Assembly (NCBI GenBank): GCA_030448225.1
Contig: JAUJNJ010000042.1
Coordinates: 1-42,567 of the forward strand
Direction: 5' to 3'
Source: Phycisphaerae bacterium
GTDB taxonomy: Bacteria > Planctomycetota > Phycisphaerae > Tepidisphaerales > Tepidisphaeraceae
Length of the DNA: 42,567 nt
Each line of letters begins with the position of its first letter. Position 1 is the stretch's first letter. The notes under the pieces are model-generated. The model ran no database searches, was not told the DNA's origin, and worked only from the letters and a program-made list of their open reading frames with translations. Positions 7,499-18,365 of this stretch are shown in pieces. Both the position numbers and the translations under genes were made by a program.

Positions 7499-8224
7499 TC
7501 ACACAGCGTCGCCCGCCCGATCGGCCGGCGGCGCAGGTGGCGCCGGCGGCGCGGCGGCGGCCGCGGCGAGGAGTCGGCGCGTCAGCCGAGCGCGAAACGT
7601 CGCGGCGTCGAGGCGCGGCGTCAGGACATGCAGGCCGCGTAGCCCGCGCACTGTGCCAACCTGGAAGCCGGCGTACGGCATGACGTCGTCCCAGCGGTCG
7701 TCGTCGGCCACGCCCAGGCTCATCAGCGGCACGATCAGGCGGTCGGGCACGCCGAACGCGCGGAGGCGCACCGAGCGGTGCAGCCCCAGGTGCGGGTCGG
7801 CGCACAGCACCGCCACCGACGCCAGCGGGCAGTGGACGCGGAGGCTCGCGATCACCTCGCGCGGCTCGGCCTCGAGCCGCCCGGTTTCCGACAGCAGGAA
7901 CCGGCCGTACCACCGCGTGTCGGCGACGTGCTCGACGGCGTAGAGCAGTTCCCCCTCCGCCAGCGCGCCGTCGAGGCGCAGGACCGTCTCCTCGCCCGGT
8001 TCGCGGAGGGCGGCGATGGTCTCGGCGATGAGGTGGCGGAGTTGGTTGTGGCGGAACGCGTCGGCGACCGGCCGGCCGTGCTCGTCGCGGTCGAGCACGA
8101 CGACCTCGAACGCGCGCGTGCCGGCGGGCCAGTCGTAGCTGATCGGCCCGCGCCGCGGGTCGAGCCCCCAGTCGCCCGCCGCCTCGGCGGTCGCCGCGTC
8201 GATCTCGTTGATGCGGACGATCAT
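7499..8224 (-). CDS. Hypothetical protein
   Basis: The protein is 241 aa from the ATG at 8224 (MIVRINEIDAATAEAAGDWG); the frame stays open to 8263, but the extra residues look like untranslated leader. It is soluble, acidic and without a signal peptide. It ends in an Ala/Pro-rich low-complexity tail (about 215-241). Composition and third-position G/C bias are those of a real gene. No family or catalytic motif is recognised. It stands alone on the minus strand, with gaps of several hundred nt on both sides. Confidence 0.65.
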   Translation of the reverse strand: MIVRINEIDAATAEAAGDWGLDPRRGPISYDWPAGTRAFEVVVLDRDEHGRPVADAFRHNQLRHLIAETIAALREPGEETVLRLDGALAEGELLYAVEHVADTRWYGRFLLSETGRLEAEPREVIASLRVHCPLASVAVLCADPHLGLHRSVRLRAFGVPDRLIVPLMSLGVADDDRWDDVMPYAGFQVGTVRGLRGLHVLTPRLDAATFRARLTRRLLAAAAAAPPAPPAPPADRAGDAV

Positions 8225-8650
8225 GGCCGTGCGCGGCGGTTGGACGTCAGGGGCCGCCGCCACCGCCGCTGTTCGGACGATAGGGCCACGCGGGCTGCCG
8301 TGCGGCGTGCTCGAACGGGACGGGCGCTTGCTGCCACGACTCCCCCACGTGAGGTCGGTTTAACGAGAGGTTCCAGCCCCCGCCCGGGGCGACGCGCCGC
8401 TCCGCTACGCCACGACGACTTCGTCGGCGGCGCCGGCGGCGGCCCGCCATCGCCGGGCGTCACCGCACGTGAATTGACGTACACCGGAGCGACCGGGTTC
8501 GGCAACGGCGCCTTCCGGATGCGGGAGGTAAGGGAATCGGCGAACCGCCGACGGCCCCCGCCGTCGATCCGCTGCGGCCGCCGCGCCCGAAGGCGCGACG
8601 ACACGAATGCACGCAGGAATTGCGACCTTCCGCGACGCTTCCGCCCGACC
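8225..8650. other. Intergenic spacer, nothing recognised
   Basis: The 426 nt lie between two minus-strand genes. All reading frames here are Arg/Pro-rich and lack protein-like pattern. I see no hairpin-plus-T terminator and no RNA gene. Confidence 0.4.
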
Positions 8651-9067
8651 TCAGACCCGCTCGAACCGCGGGCCGGGCATGACCATCACGTTCACGAAAT
8701 GGCCGACCGTCAGCGGGCCGTTGGCGAGGTCGAACGCGCTGTCGGCGGCCGGGAACTCGATCACGATCGGCAGCCCCGCCTGCACGACGATCGACCGCTC
8801 GTCGATCGCCACGATCCGGCCCTGGATCGTCCGCGGCTGGCCGATGACCGGCGAGATGAAGTTCCCGCCCGGCGGCACGGTCCAGATCTTTCGCGCCGTC
8901 ACGCGCACGGTGCCGGTGATGGCCCGGTCGAGCGGGCCGTCGTACGCCGGGGCCGCGAGGTGCAGTTCGTAGTTCGTGCCCGCCGCCGCGAAGACGACGC
9001 CGCCGCCGTCGCGCTTCTCGGTGACCTTGCCGCGGGCGGGGAACGGGGTCGCAGTCGGTGAAGCCAT
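8651..9067 (-). CDS. Hypothetical protein, predicted all-beta
   Basis: The protein is 138 aa from ATG 9067, preceded by AGGAGA at good spacing, which decides the start; a longer in-frame extension to 9946 is antisense noise. The sequence alternates hydrophobic and polar residues in short strands separated by Gly/Pro turns (for example GTVRVTARKIW and GRIVAIDERSIVVQAGLPIVIEF). This suggests a small beta barrel of OB/PilZ-like size. No cysteines, signal peptide or membrane segment are seen. Function is unknown. Confidence 0.7.
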   Translation of the reverse strand: MASPTATPFPARGKVTEKRDGGGVVFAAAGTNYELHLAAPAYDGPLDRAITGTVRVTARKIWTVPPGGNFISPVIGQPRTIQGRIVAIDERSIVVQAGLPIVIEFPAADSAFDLANGPLTVGHFVNVMVMPGPRFERV

Positions 9068-9396
9068 GAGTCTCCTGAATGTCCGGGCGAGAGTGTAGCG
9101 ACGGTCAGCCGAAAGTGCAGCGCGCGGGCGCGGCGAACTTCGGGAGACCGCCGGCGCGCGACTTACGTGGGCGAGTCGATCGCGTAGGACGTTGGGCCCG
9201 GGCGACGTGATCGCGTCGGCTGCGAGGGGGCCGCTGAAGCGGCCGCGCCGCGCTGGGGAGGCGTCGGAGTACAGACGTGCAAGGTCGTGAACCGAGTCCC
9301 CGGCGTCCGGGGATTGCCACGACTGTAGGCCCGCGCGGCCCGGCTGGCGCGATTCGCGGCACCAAAAGCGCGGCAGCCGAGGCGCTCGTATCCCAG
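9068..9396. other. Intergenic spacer, nothing recognised
   Basis: The 329 nt lie between the DUF429 gene and the small beta protein, both on the minus strand. The sequence is GC-rich without a convincing reading frame, hairpin terminator or repeat. Confidence 0.4.
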
Positions 9397-10260
9397 TTAA
9401 ACGAATAGGCGTCCCTCGTGCGGGTACCGGGGGTGGCGGGCCACGGCGCCGTGGTCGGCGAGGTGCCACGCCTGGTGGCCGCCGACGGCCGCCAGCACGG
9501 CGTCGAGCGCGTCGCCGCCGCCGTTGCGCATGATCGCCCGGCGGGGGGACGGGCCGATCTCGACGTGAGGCTCCAGCCCCGCCAGGATCTGCCGGCGCGT
9601 CCGCAGCCGCTTCGGCAACAGCGGGCCGCCGGCGGGCTGCGTGTAGTTGTGGTACGGCAGGCCCAGGCGCGTGAGCGTCGAACTCGGGCAAGCCTCCACG
9701 AGCACGCGCGTCGCCGCGGCGAGCCGGCGGTACTGGAACGGCAGGATCGCCGTACGCCGCGCCCGCGCCAGCGGCGCCAGGACGTCGCGCATGCCGTAGA
9801 ACGTCTGGTAGATGATGCGGTAGTGGTAGCAGTCGAACGGCGCCTTCGCCTCGCGGTCGGTCGCCCGGCGGATGTGCATCGCGTCGCCGATCTGCCTCGC
9901 ACGGCGGATGCACTCGAGCCCGACGCCGTACGCGTCGTCGCCCCACTCGCTCAGAAAGTCGAGCTGCGCCGGCCAGCGCGTGCCGCGGTCAAAGACCTCG
10001 ACCGGCAGCCCGAACGGAAAATCCATCGCCCACAGCGCGTTCGTAGTGCTGGCAATCAATCCGCGAAGGTGCGCCAGCGAGGCGGACCGCTCGGCCGTGC
10101 CGCAGAGCCGCTCGAGCGACGACAACCCCGTGAGCCGCAGCCGCCTTCGCCCGCCGCCGCGGCCGGCAAACGGGACGGCGGTCGCGACCCAGATGTTTCG
10201 CCCGGCGAGTTTCGCGCCGCTGAAGTCGACGCCGTACACCACGTCACATCGGAACGCCAT
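9397..10260 (-). CDS. DUF429 family protein (RNase H-like fold)
   Basis: The protein has 287 aa and starts at ATG 10260. The N terminus shows VYGVDFSGAK (Asp12), the hallmark first strand of DUF429 and related RNase H-fold proteins. A second acidic residue follows in ALWAMDFPFGLP (about 76-87), and a third candidate is in GGGDALDAVLAA near residue 250, as expected for a three-acid metal site. Members are predicted nucleases of unknown target; function has not been settled for the family. It is an isolated gene on the minus strand, 99 nt from the ABC transporter gene. Confidence 0.8.
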   Translation of the reverse strand: MAFRCDVVYGVDFSGAKLAGRNIWVATAVPFAGRGGGRRRLRLTGLSSLERLCGTAERSASLAHLRGLIASTTNALWAMDFPFGLPVEVFDRGTRWPAQLDFLSEWGDDAYGVGLECIRRARQIGDAMHIRRATDREAKAPFDCYHYRIIYQTFYGMRDVLAPLARARRTAILPFQYRRLAAATRVLVEACPSSTLTRLGLPYHNYTQPAGGPLLPKRLRTRRQILAGLEPHVEIGPSPRRAIMRNGGGDALDAVLAAVGGHQAWHLADHGAVARHPRYPHEGRLFV

Positions 10261-10359
10261 CTGTGCTGCACAACCCTCTGAAGAACGGCCCCGGCGATGC
10301 TCACTGCTCGAAGACGTTCCCGGAACCGGTGCTCACGGCGCGCTCCGACATGAATCGCG

Positions 10360-12372
10360 TCACCCCGCGATCTCGTCCGCCGGCTGGGCTTCGTCGGCGG
10401 ATCGCATGAAGCGGGCAAACCAGCCGCCGGCGCGGGCGAGGTCGGCGGGCGGACCCTGCTCGGTCACGCGGCCGTCCTCGATGACGTAGACCTGGTGCGC
10501 GCCGCAGATCAGGCTCGGACGGTGGCTCGTGAGCACCGTCGTGCGGCCGGCCATCAGGCGGTCGAGGGCGGCGATGATCGCGGCCTCGGAGTCGGGCTCC
10601 ACGCTGCTCGTCGGCTCGTCGAGCAGCAGGACCGCCGGGTTGGCGAGGAACGCGCGGGCGATGCTGATGCGCTGCTTCTGCCCGCCGCTCAGCCGCACGC
10701 CGCGCTCGCCCACCTTCGTGTCGTACCCGTCGGGCAGCTTGCTGATGAACCCGTGCGCGTTGGCGGCCCGGGCGGCGGCGATCACCTGATCCATCGTCGC
10801 CTCGGCGTGGCCGTAGCGGATGTTGTCGAGGATGCTGTCGTTGAACAGGAACGTCTCCTGCTGCACGAGCGCGAACCGGCTGCGGAAGCTGTCGCGCCGC
10901 ACCGACCGCAGGTCACGCCCGTCGAGCGTCACGCTCCCGGCGACCGGGTCGTAGAAGCGGAGCAGCAGGTTGAGGATCGTGCTCTTGCCCGACCCGCTCG
11001 GCCCGCAGAGCGCGACCGTCTGCCCCGGCTCAATCCGGATCGACACGCCGTGCAGCACCGGCGGCCCGTGCGGCGCGGCTTCGTCGGCGGCGGCATGAGT
11101 GGCGGCCGGGGTCGCGACGGGGGCGGCGACCGGCGCCTTCGCACCGTTGCCATTGCCGCCGATCCCCGCGGATGCCGAAGTCGCGGCCGCGGCGGCGGCC
11201 ACGTCGCCGGCCGGTCGTTCGTAGCCGTAGGCGAAGGTGACGTTCCGCAGTTCCATCTCGCCGCGGAGTTTCTCGAGCGCGACGGCGTTCGGCGCGTCGG
11301 GCAGTTCGTCGGGCGCGTCGAGCACCTCGAAGATCCGCCGCGCTGCGGCCGAGGCGCGCTGCACCATGTCGTTCACGCGGGCCAGCGTCTGCACGGGCCC
11401 GAACAGCCGCCACCAGTACGCGCGGAACAGCACCGCGTCGCCGGGCGTGAACGTGCCGCGCAGCATGTAGTAGCCGCCCACGCCGATCATCATGACGTTG
11501 CTGAGGAACCCGACCGCGCGGGCGAACGGGAAGTAGAGGCTGCGCGCGTTGATCGCCTTGATCTGCTGGTCGTAGTACAGCCGCGTCGACGCCTCGAACC
11601 GCTCGGCCTCGGCCCGCTCGCGGCCGAAGATCTTGATCACCACCACGCCGGACAGGTTCTCCTGCAGCCGGGTCCCCACGTCGCCGAGGCGCTCGCGGGC
11701 GGCGGCGTAGATCGGCTTGATCCGCGCGTTGAAGATCCGCAGCATGAAGTAGACGAGCACGAGCGGCGCCAGCGACGCCGACGCGACGCGCCAGTTGGCC
11801 GACATCACGATCACCACCGCGCCGAGCCACAGCACCGACTCGCCGATGATCACGTCGATCGACCCGACGATGAACGTCTGCAACTCGTCGACGTCCCCCA
11901 TCGCCCGGCTCATCAGGTCGCCGGTGCGCTGGCGCTGGAGGTACGACAGACTCTGGCCCTGGAGCTTGCGGTAGACGCGGTTGCGGAAGCCGAGCATGAA
12001 CCCCTGCGCCACGCGGTTGAGCAGCCACGTGCAGAGCGTGCCGAACAACTCGCCGAGCAGGTAGAGGATCAGGAGCCACGCGACCGACGACACGAGCAGC
12101 CCGTGCTGGCCCGTCACCCGGCCGCCGAAGCTGAACCACCACGCGAGGCGGGGCGAGGTCTCCTTGCCGAGCATCACGTCGTCGATCACGAACCGCCACA
12201 CGATCGCCGGGAACAGTTCGCACGGCGTCGAGAGCAGCAGCAGGAAGATCCCCAGCGCGATCCGCCCCCAATAGGGCCGCAGGAGGCGCAGCAGGCGCAG
12301 GAACACGCGCGACGTGTCCTGCGCGGCGGCCGATTCCGGTAACTTGGGTTGCGCTGCGCCGCCGTCCGACAT
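10360..12372 (-). CDS. ABC exporter, fused membrane and ATPase domains (MsbA-like)
   Basis: The protein has 670 aa from the ATG at 12372 (MSDGGAAQPK); upstream codons in the same frame are Arg-rich and unlikely to be translated. Six membrane helices span about residues 35-330. The ATPase domain has Walker A GPSGSGKST, signature LSGGQKQR, Walker B AVLLLDEPTSSVE and an H-loop in LTSHRPS. The D-loop is SVEPDSE, not the usual SALD. An Ala/Pro/Gly-rich insert (about residues 386-430) sits between the first strand (VTFAYGYE) and the strand before Walker A. The substrate is unknown; lipid or drug export is typical of the family. It is divergent from the membrane protein at 12503. Confidence 0.92.
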   Translation of the reverse strand: MSDGGAAQPKLPESAAAQDTSRVFLRLLRLLRPYWGRIALGIFLLLLSTPCELFPAIVWRFVIDDVMLGKETSPRLAWWFSFGGRVTGQHGLLVSSVAWLLILYLLGELFGTLCTWLLNRVAQGFMLGFRNRVYRKLQGQSLSYLQRQRTGDLMSRAMGDVDELQTFIVGSIDVIIGESVLWLGAVVIVMSANWRVASASLAPLVLVYFMLRIFNARIKPIYAAARERLGDVGTRLQENLSGVVVIKIFGRERAEAERFEASTRLYYDQQIKAINARSLYFPFARAVGFLSNVMMIGVGGYYMLRGTFTPGDAVLFRAYWWRLFGPVQTLARVNDMVQRASAAARRIFEVLDAPDELPDAPNAVALEKLRGEMELRNVTFAYGYERPAGDVAAAAAATSASAGIGGNGNGAKAPVAAPVATPAATHAAADEAAPHGPPVLHGVSIRIEPGQTVALCGPSGSGKSTILNLLLRFYDPVAGSVTLDGRDLRSVRRDSFRSRFALVQQETFLFNDSILDNIRYGHAEATMDQVIAAARAANAHGFISKLPDGYDTKVGERGVRLSGGQKQRISIARAFLANPAVLLLDEPTSSVEPDSEAAIIAALDRLMAGRTTVLTSHRPSLICGAHQVYVIEDGRVTEQGPPADLARAGGWFARFMRSADEAQPADEIAG

Positions 12373-12502
12373 GCCGCTGATTCTAGGACCCGCGCCCGCG
12401 CTTCGACACGGCGGCGGGCGAGATTCTCGGACGTGCCGCGGCGCGGCCGAAACCGGCGACGATATTGTCCGACGCGCCGCGTTCTGACCGACGTAGGCGA
12501 CG

Positions 12503-14191
12503 ATGCTGCCCGTCGCCACGCTGTCCCTCGCCGCCGCCTCCGCGACGCCCGCCGCCGCGGCCCGCCCGCTGCCGGGGTTCTGGCTGCTGGCGGCGCTGCT
12601 CGCGCTCCTGGCGGCGGCGAAGGCGATCCTGTTCGACACGCTCGACCCCGACGGCTTCCTCCACCTGTTGGCCGCCGACCAACTCCTCCGCGACGGCATC
12701 GGGCCGATCGTCGACCGGCAGTCGTTCGCATCCGTGCAGACCCCCTGGACGCCCTACTCGTGGCTCGGCGCGCTGGGGATGAAGGCCGTCTGGGACCTCG
12801 GCGGCTACCGCGCCGCCGTCGCGGCGCACGCGGTGATGGCCGCGGGCGTCGTCACGCTCGTCGCACTGTCGTGCCGGGCCGCCGGCACGCTCGACGGCAC
12901 GCCCCGCTACCCCGCGTCGGCGGCGCCGGCGCCGTCCGCCGGTGGCGACGACGACGCGGCCGTCTCCGCGGGCTTCGAGAAGTTGAACGCGTTCGCGTCG
13001 ATCGCCGCGACGGCGGTGGCGTCGTTGCTGATCCTGCCGTTCCTGAGCTTCCGCCCGCTCACGCTGGCCATCCTGATCCTCGCGCTGATCACGTTCCTCC
13101 TGTTGCGCGACCGCCGGCTCGGCGAGCGCAGCGGCGCGGTGTGGTGGACGGTCCCGCTCGTCGCGCTGGGGATCAACGTCCACCCGCTCGCGGCGGTCGC
13201 GGCGGCGTGGGCGGCGATGCTGCTGGCCGGCGCGCTGCACGAGTGGTGGCGCGTCGCCGGGCCGCCGGACTGGATCGAGGCGGGGCGGCGCGTGCGGCGC
13301 TACGAGTTCCTGTTCGCCGGCACGCTGCTGGCGTGCCTCGCGACGCCGATGCTGCCGGGCATGATCCGCGCGGTGATCCAGCTACAGATCGACGACACGG
13401 CCGTCGCGGTCGGCGCGTTGTCCGAACACCGGCCCTTTTACCACGGCCCCGCGGGCGCGGTGGCGGCGACGGCGGTGGCGGTCGTGCTGCTGACGCTGAT
13501 CGCCGGGCGGCGCCGGCTGCGCGCGGCGGAGATGTGCTGGCTGCTGCTCGCGACGGCGCTGCTGTTCCGCACCGGCCGATTCTCGCCATTCTTCGCGCTG
13601 TCGGTCGCGCCCTTCTTCGCGGCGGTGCTGCCCCGGCTCAACGACCGCGTGCTCGCCCGCCCCGCCGTCTGCGCGCTGCTGGCGATCGTGCTCGGCGCCG
13701 CCGCGTGGCGCGTCGGGGCCGCGTTCCCCCGCGCGACGCGGTCGATCGACGCCTGGGCGAACCGACACGGCCCCGACGCGCCGGGCTTCCCGTGCGCGGC
13801 GGCCGACTTCGTGGAGCGACACGTGCGCCCGGGCGGAACGACCGGGCGGATCGTCAACGAGTACGCGTGGGGCGGCTACCTTCAGTGGCGCTTCGTCGGG
13901 CGGTTCCAGACGCTGCTCGACGGGCGGACGAACCTCTACACCCGCGACTTCTGGCGGGCGACGTACCTCGGCGGCGAGGACGCGCGGCGCAACTTCCTGG
14001 CGAACGTTCACGCCGACGTGGCGGTCCTGCCGCGCGAGCGCAGCGCGTTCCGCGCGTCGCTCGTCGACCTCGGCTGGCGCACCGTCTACCTCGACGACCG
14101 CGCCGAGGTCCTCGTGCCGCCGCCGCCGGGCGTGAACGTTGAGAACAAGAACGAGTGGGGCCGGCTGGCGACGCTGCTCTTCTCGGAATGA
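12503..14191 (+). CDS. Large integral membrane protein, GT-C-like architecture
   Basis: The protein is 562 aa. A first hydrophobic helix (about 25-42) is followed by an acidic loop, FDTLDPDGFLHLLAADQLL, then roughly ten further helices to about 420 and a soluble C-terminal domain (about 425-560). An acidic motif after the first helix plus a soluble C terminus resembles GT-C polyprenyl-sugar glycosyltransferases (ArnT/Pmt-like). The match is architectural only and I did not find a diagnostic family motif. A Gly/Asp-rich loop (about 145-152) interrupts the helices. The start is uncertain, since no Shine-Dalgarno precedes ATG 12503. It diverges from the ABC exporter. Confidence 0.75.
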   Translation: MLPVATLSLAAASATPAAAARPLPGFWLLAALLALLAAAKAILFDTLDPDGFLHLLAADQLLRDGIGPIVDRQSFASVQTPWTPYSWLGALGMKAVWDLGGYRAAVAAHAVMAAGVVTLVALSCRAAGTLDGTPRYPASAAPAPSAGGDDDAAVSAGFEKLNAFASIAATAVASLLILPFLSFRPLTLAILILALITFLLLRDRRLGERSGAVWWTVPLVALGINVHPLAAVAAAWAAMLLAGALHEWWRVAGPPDWIEAGRRVRRYEFLFAGTLLACLATPMLPGMIRAVIQLQIDDTAVAVGALSEHRPFYHGPAGAVAATAVAVVLLTLIAGRRRLRAAEMCWLLLATALLFRTGRFSPFFALSVAPFFAAVLPRLNDRVLARPAVCALLAIVLGAAAWRVGAAFPRATRSIDAWANRHGPDAPGFPCAAADFVERHVRPGGTTGRIVNEYAWGGYLQWRFVGRFQTLLDGRTNLYTRDFWRATYLGGEDARRNFLANVHADVAVLPRERSAFRASLVDLGWRTVYLDDRAEVLVPPPPGVNVENKNEWGRLATLLFSE

Positions 14192-14520
14192 GCGGATCGA
14201 GGTTTCTCCGCCGACGGGCGCGGCACCGCACGGAACGCTTGAGAAGCCGACCGACCAGGCGTGACGCGGGCGTCTTGCCCCCGTTTTTGTGCCCGACGAA
14301 GGCGGGACGCCCACGCCACGCCAACGGCCGACATGTCTTGAACCGGTCAGCTTGGAACGAACAACGGGAGCCGCGGGTGATTCACCCGCGGCTCCCGTCG
14401 TTTACTGCGCTGATGCGTCGACCACACGTCTCGCCCCGACGAGCACGCTCGTCTCGACGCGCCGCCCTTCGGGCGACGGCGAAACGGGTGCGGGGTGGGG
14501 CCGGGCTCGCGGGCGTTCGA
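14192..14520. other. Convergent spacer with two terminator-like hairpins
   Basis: A weak GGGC-GTCTT-GCCC hairpin followed by CCGTTTTT (about 14269-14288) could end the upstream plus-strand gene. A strong palindrome follows at 14364-14398. No gene is seen. Confidence 0.45.
14364..14398. terminator. Strong hairpin between convergent genes
   Basis: ACGGGAGCCGCGGGTGA is followed almost directly by its complement (17-bp arms, only the ATT centre unpaired). GTTT flanks it on the plus strand. It lies between the membrane protein gene (+) and the GspE-N gene (-), so a bidirectional terminator is likely. Confidence 0.6.
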
Positions 14521-14996
14521 TCAGGTCGTCATCTGGTCGGCGTACTTCGCGAGGTACTCCGGCACCGGGTAGTGCTTCATCAGGAACTCGCGCAGCTGCG
14601 ACCGCTCGGCGACCATGAAGTGCACGGGCTCGTCGATCGTGCGGGAGGAGAAGTTCACCGACCGCACGAGGTCCTCGGCACTGGTGGCCATCGACATCAT
14701 GTCGTCGCGGCGGTGCAGCGGCAGGAGGTGGAACTGCCACGCCTGGCGGCGGTTCAGCACGCGGAGGCAGTCGGTCTCGACCTCGACGTCGTCGAGGTCG
14801 ACCACGCCCGCCACCCGCAGGTACTGCTCGACCCACGCGTCCTCCACGGCCCGCGGGTTGACCCCGTACAGCCGCTCGGCGAGGTCGCCGAACGGGCGGT
14901 GCGAGACGCGGTTGGACCTTGAGGACGTGCTGGACCTGGCGCTTCGGTGAGCACGCCCTGCTCGACGAGCAACTGGCCGATCTGAATTCCGGGCAA
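14521..14996 (-). pseudogene. GspE/PilB N-terminal-domain protein, two frameshifts
   Basis: A TTG start at 14996 follows AAGGAGG at correct spacing. It opens LPGIQIGQLLVEQGVLTE, the typical first helix pair of the type II secretion/type IV pilus ATPase N-terminal domain (T2SSE_N). The frame then breaks twice (near 14940 and 14915). The continuation RVSHRPFGDLAERLYGVNP and then EDAWVEQYLRVAGVVDLDD to MTT (stop 14521) is recovered by switching frame. Reconstructed length is about 158 aa with no ATPase domain, so it is a stand-alone regulatory-type domain. Both breaks fall in short C/G runs and look like assembly indels. The partner ATPase is not in the window. Confidence 0.7.
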
Positions 14997-15231
14997 CTGA
15001 GCCTCCTTAGTTGACTTAGGGAGGCGAGCGGTCCGCCTCTCCCTAGCCACTATCGGCCAGAAGCTTTGGCGGGTTAGCGAGGATCGGCACGCGTGGCGGC
15101 CGCCGGGCGCGGCGAAAGCGGCCGCGCGTGCGGAACTTACGGGCGGCGCGGGGCCGCCCCGCCGCCGGCCGGCGGGGAAGGCAACCCCTGCGCGACGGTG
15201 GACGCGGCGGAGGGGCAATACGGTGACCGGT

Positions 15232-15786
15232 TCACTGGCGGACGACGCCGGGCAATTCGGCGAGGTAGGCGGGCGAGACGCCCTTGAACCAGAGGAACTG
15301 CTTGTCGATCTTCGTCGGCCGCAGGACCGGCACCAGCAGCAACGCGACGATGCCGCCGACGAACAGGGCCAGGCCCGTGAGGGCGACGGCGCCGCTCTCG
15401 TAGATGCCGCCGGTGATGATCACGGCCAAGCCCCCCGGGACGAGCAGCCACGCCGCGATGATCGCGTTGCGCCGCTTCGCGTGATGTCGGTCGCAGAGCG
15501 AGAACGTGACCCGCCCCTTCTCCCGGATGATCAGGGCGATGATCGCGTAGATGAGGATCTGGAACAGGATGACGAGGTAGAGCGCGGGGTGGTGCCAGTA
15601 AAACATCTTGCGGAGCGTGTGGTCGGCCGGGCCGTTGCACTTCACGCACCGCGGCGGCAGCGTCGCGTCCTTCGCCGCCACGAGCAGGTGATTCTCCTGC
15701 CACACGCCGTCGGCGGACGCGCGCGTCGGCGTCGCGTAGCCAATCACGGGCGGCGCGAGCGGCGGCGGCGACGTGGAGTTGGACAT
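15232..15786 (-). CDS. Membrane protein with CxxC motif, function unknown
   Basis: The protein has 184 aa from ATG 15786, preceded by AGAGGGG. The soluble N terminus carries CVKC (about 47-50), and a second Cys/His group CDRHH lies about 60 residues later between hydrophobic pairs, possibly a split metal site. Four hydrophobic segments occupy about 66-86 and 108-155. It ends in a soluble tail (KQFLWFKGVSPAYLAELP). The closing motif resembles a recurrent bacterial family in which a cytosolic tail follows the helices; I cannot name it safely. It stands alone between the GspE-N and Uma2 genes on the same strand. Confidence 0.75.
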   Translation of the reverse strand: MSNSTSPPPLAPPVIGYATPTRASADGVWQENHLLVAAKDATLPPRCVKCNGPADHTLRKMFYWHHPALYLVILFQILIYAIIALIIREKGRVTFSLCDRHHAKRRNAIIAAWLLVPGGLAVIITGGIYESGAVALTGLALFVGGIVALLLVPVLRPTKIDKQFLWFKGVSPAYLAELPGVVRQ

Positions 15787-15916
15787 TGATGACCCCTCTG
15801 GTCACTGAAGACGACCGGGACGCGGTGCGAGACGTTATGGAACGAGCCGAGGACGCCGCATTTCTTGGGCCAGCCGGATCGCGCCTCCGAAACCTCTGCT
15901 ATGTAACGGCGAGGTA

Positions 15917-16486
15917 CTACGGAAGGAGGTCGGCGACGCGGACGGAATGCGCCGGTGCCGCGACCGGGGTGACCGCTTCACCCTCACCGAATACGGCGAG
16001 AGTGCCGAACCCGTACGTCGCCCCCTGCCGTTTTGGGTCGCGGTAGACCTCCAGGCGGCGGTCGGGGAGGTTGACGATCCAGTAATCCGTGATGCCCGCC
16101 CGGGCGTACCGCCGTGCCTTGCGGCCGCGGTCGAACGCGAGCGTGGTGTCGCTGACTTCGATCACGAGAAGCGCCGTCGCCCGGTTGTCGGAGCCCAGGT
16201 AGTCGCGCTCGGAGCCGGCGACGACGGCGACGTCGGGCTCGGGCTCGTCGTGCTTTCCGAGGTTCAGCGGCGCCTGCGTCCGAACCCAGAACCCTTCGCC
16301 GAACGCGGTCGCAACGGCCTTGGCGGTGAGCGAGACGGCGATGACGTGCGTGTCCTTCTGCGCCGGCATCTCGACGACCTCCCCGCCGACGAGTTCCACG
16401 CGACGACCTTGGAATACACCGACGTCCGCGATCCGCCGGATCTCCTCGCGCGTCCACCGGTGTTTTCTCGGTTGGGCCAGCTTCAT
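15917..16486 (-). CDS. Uma2 family (DUF820) predicted endonuclease
   Basis: The protein has 189 aa from ATG 16486 (MKLAQPRKHRWTREEIRRI); a longer frame to 16540 is less likely. It shows the Uma2/DUF820 pattern within a PD-(D/E)xK fold: the opening RWTREEI...RVELVGGEVVEM, then EPDVAVV, LLVIEVSDTTLAFDRGRK with the Glu and Lys of the predicted active site, YARAGITDYWIVN and RRLEVYRDP. Members are very numerous in cyanobacteria and planctomycetes; their role is unresolved, perhaps linked to mobile DNA. It lies 77 nt upstream of the lepA stop codon on the same strand. Confidence 0.9.
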   Translation of the reverse strand: MKLAQPRKHRWTREEIRRIADVGVFQGRRVELVGGEVVEMPAQKDTHVIAVSLTAKAVATAFGEGFWVRTQAPLNLGKHDEPEPDVAVVAGSERDYLGSDNRATALLVIEVSDTTLAFDRGRKARRYARAGITDYWIVNLPDRRLEVYRDPKRQGATYGFGTLAVFGEGEAVTPVAAPAHSVRVADLLP

Positions 16487-16562
16487 GTCGACTGCCGGTG
16501 TGGATGTCGAAGCGTCTGCAGTCCCGATGCAGCGCAGCACGTACGCCGTCTCGCGCTCCCGC

Positions 16563-18365
<1,803 letters not shown>

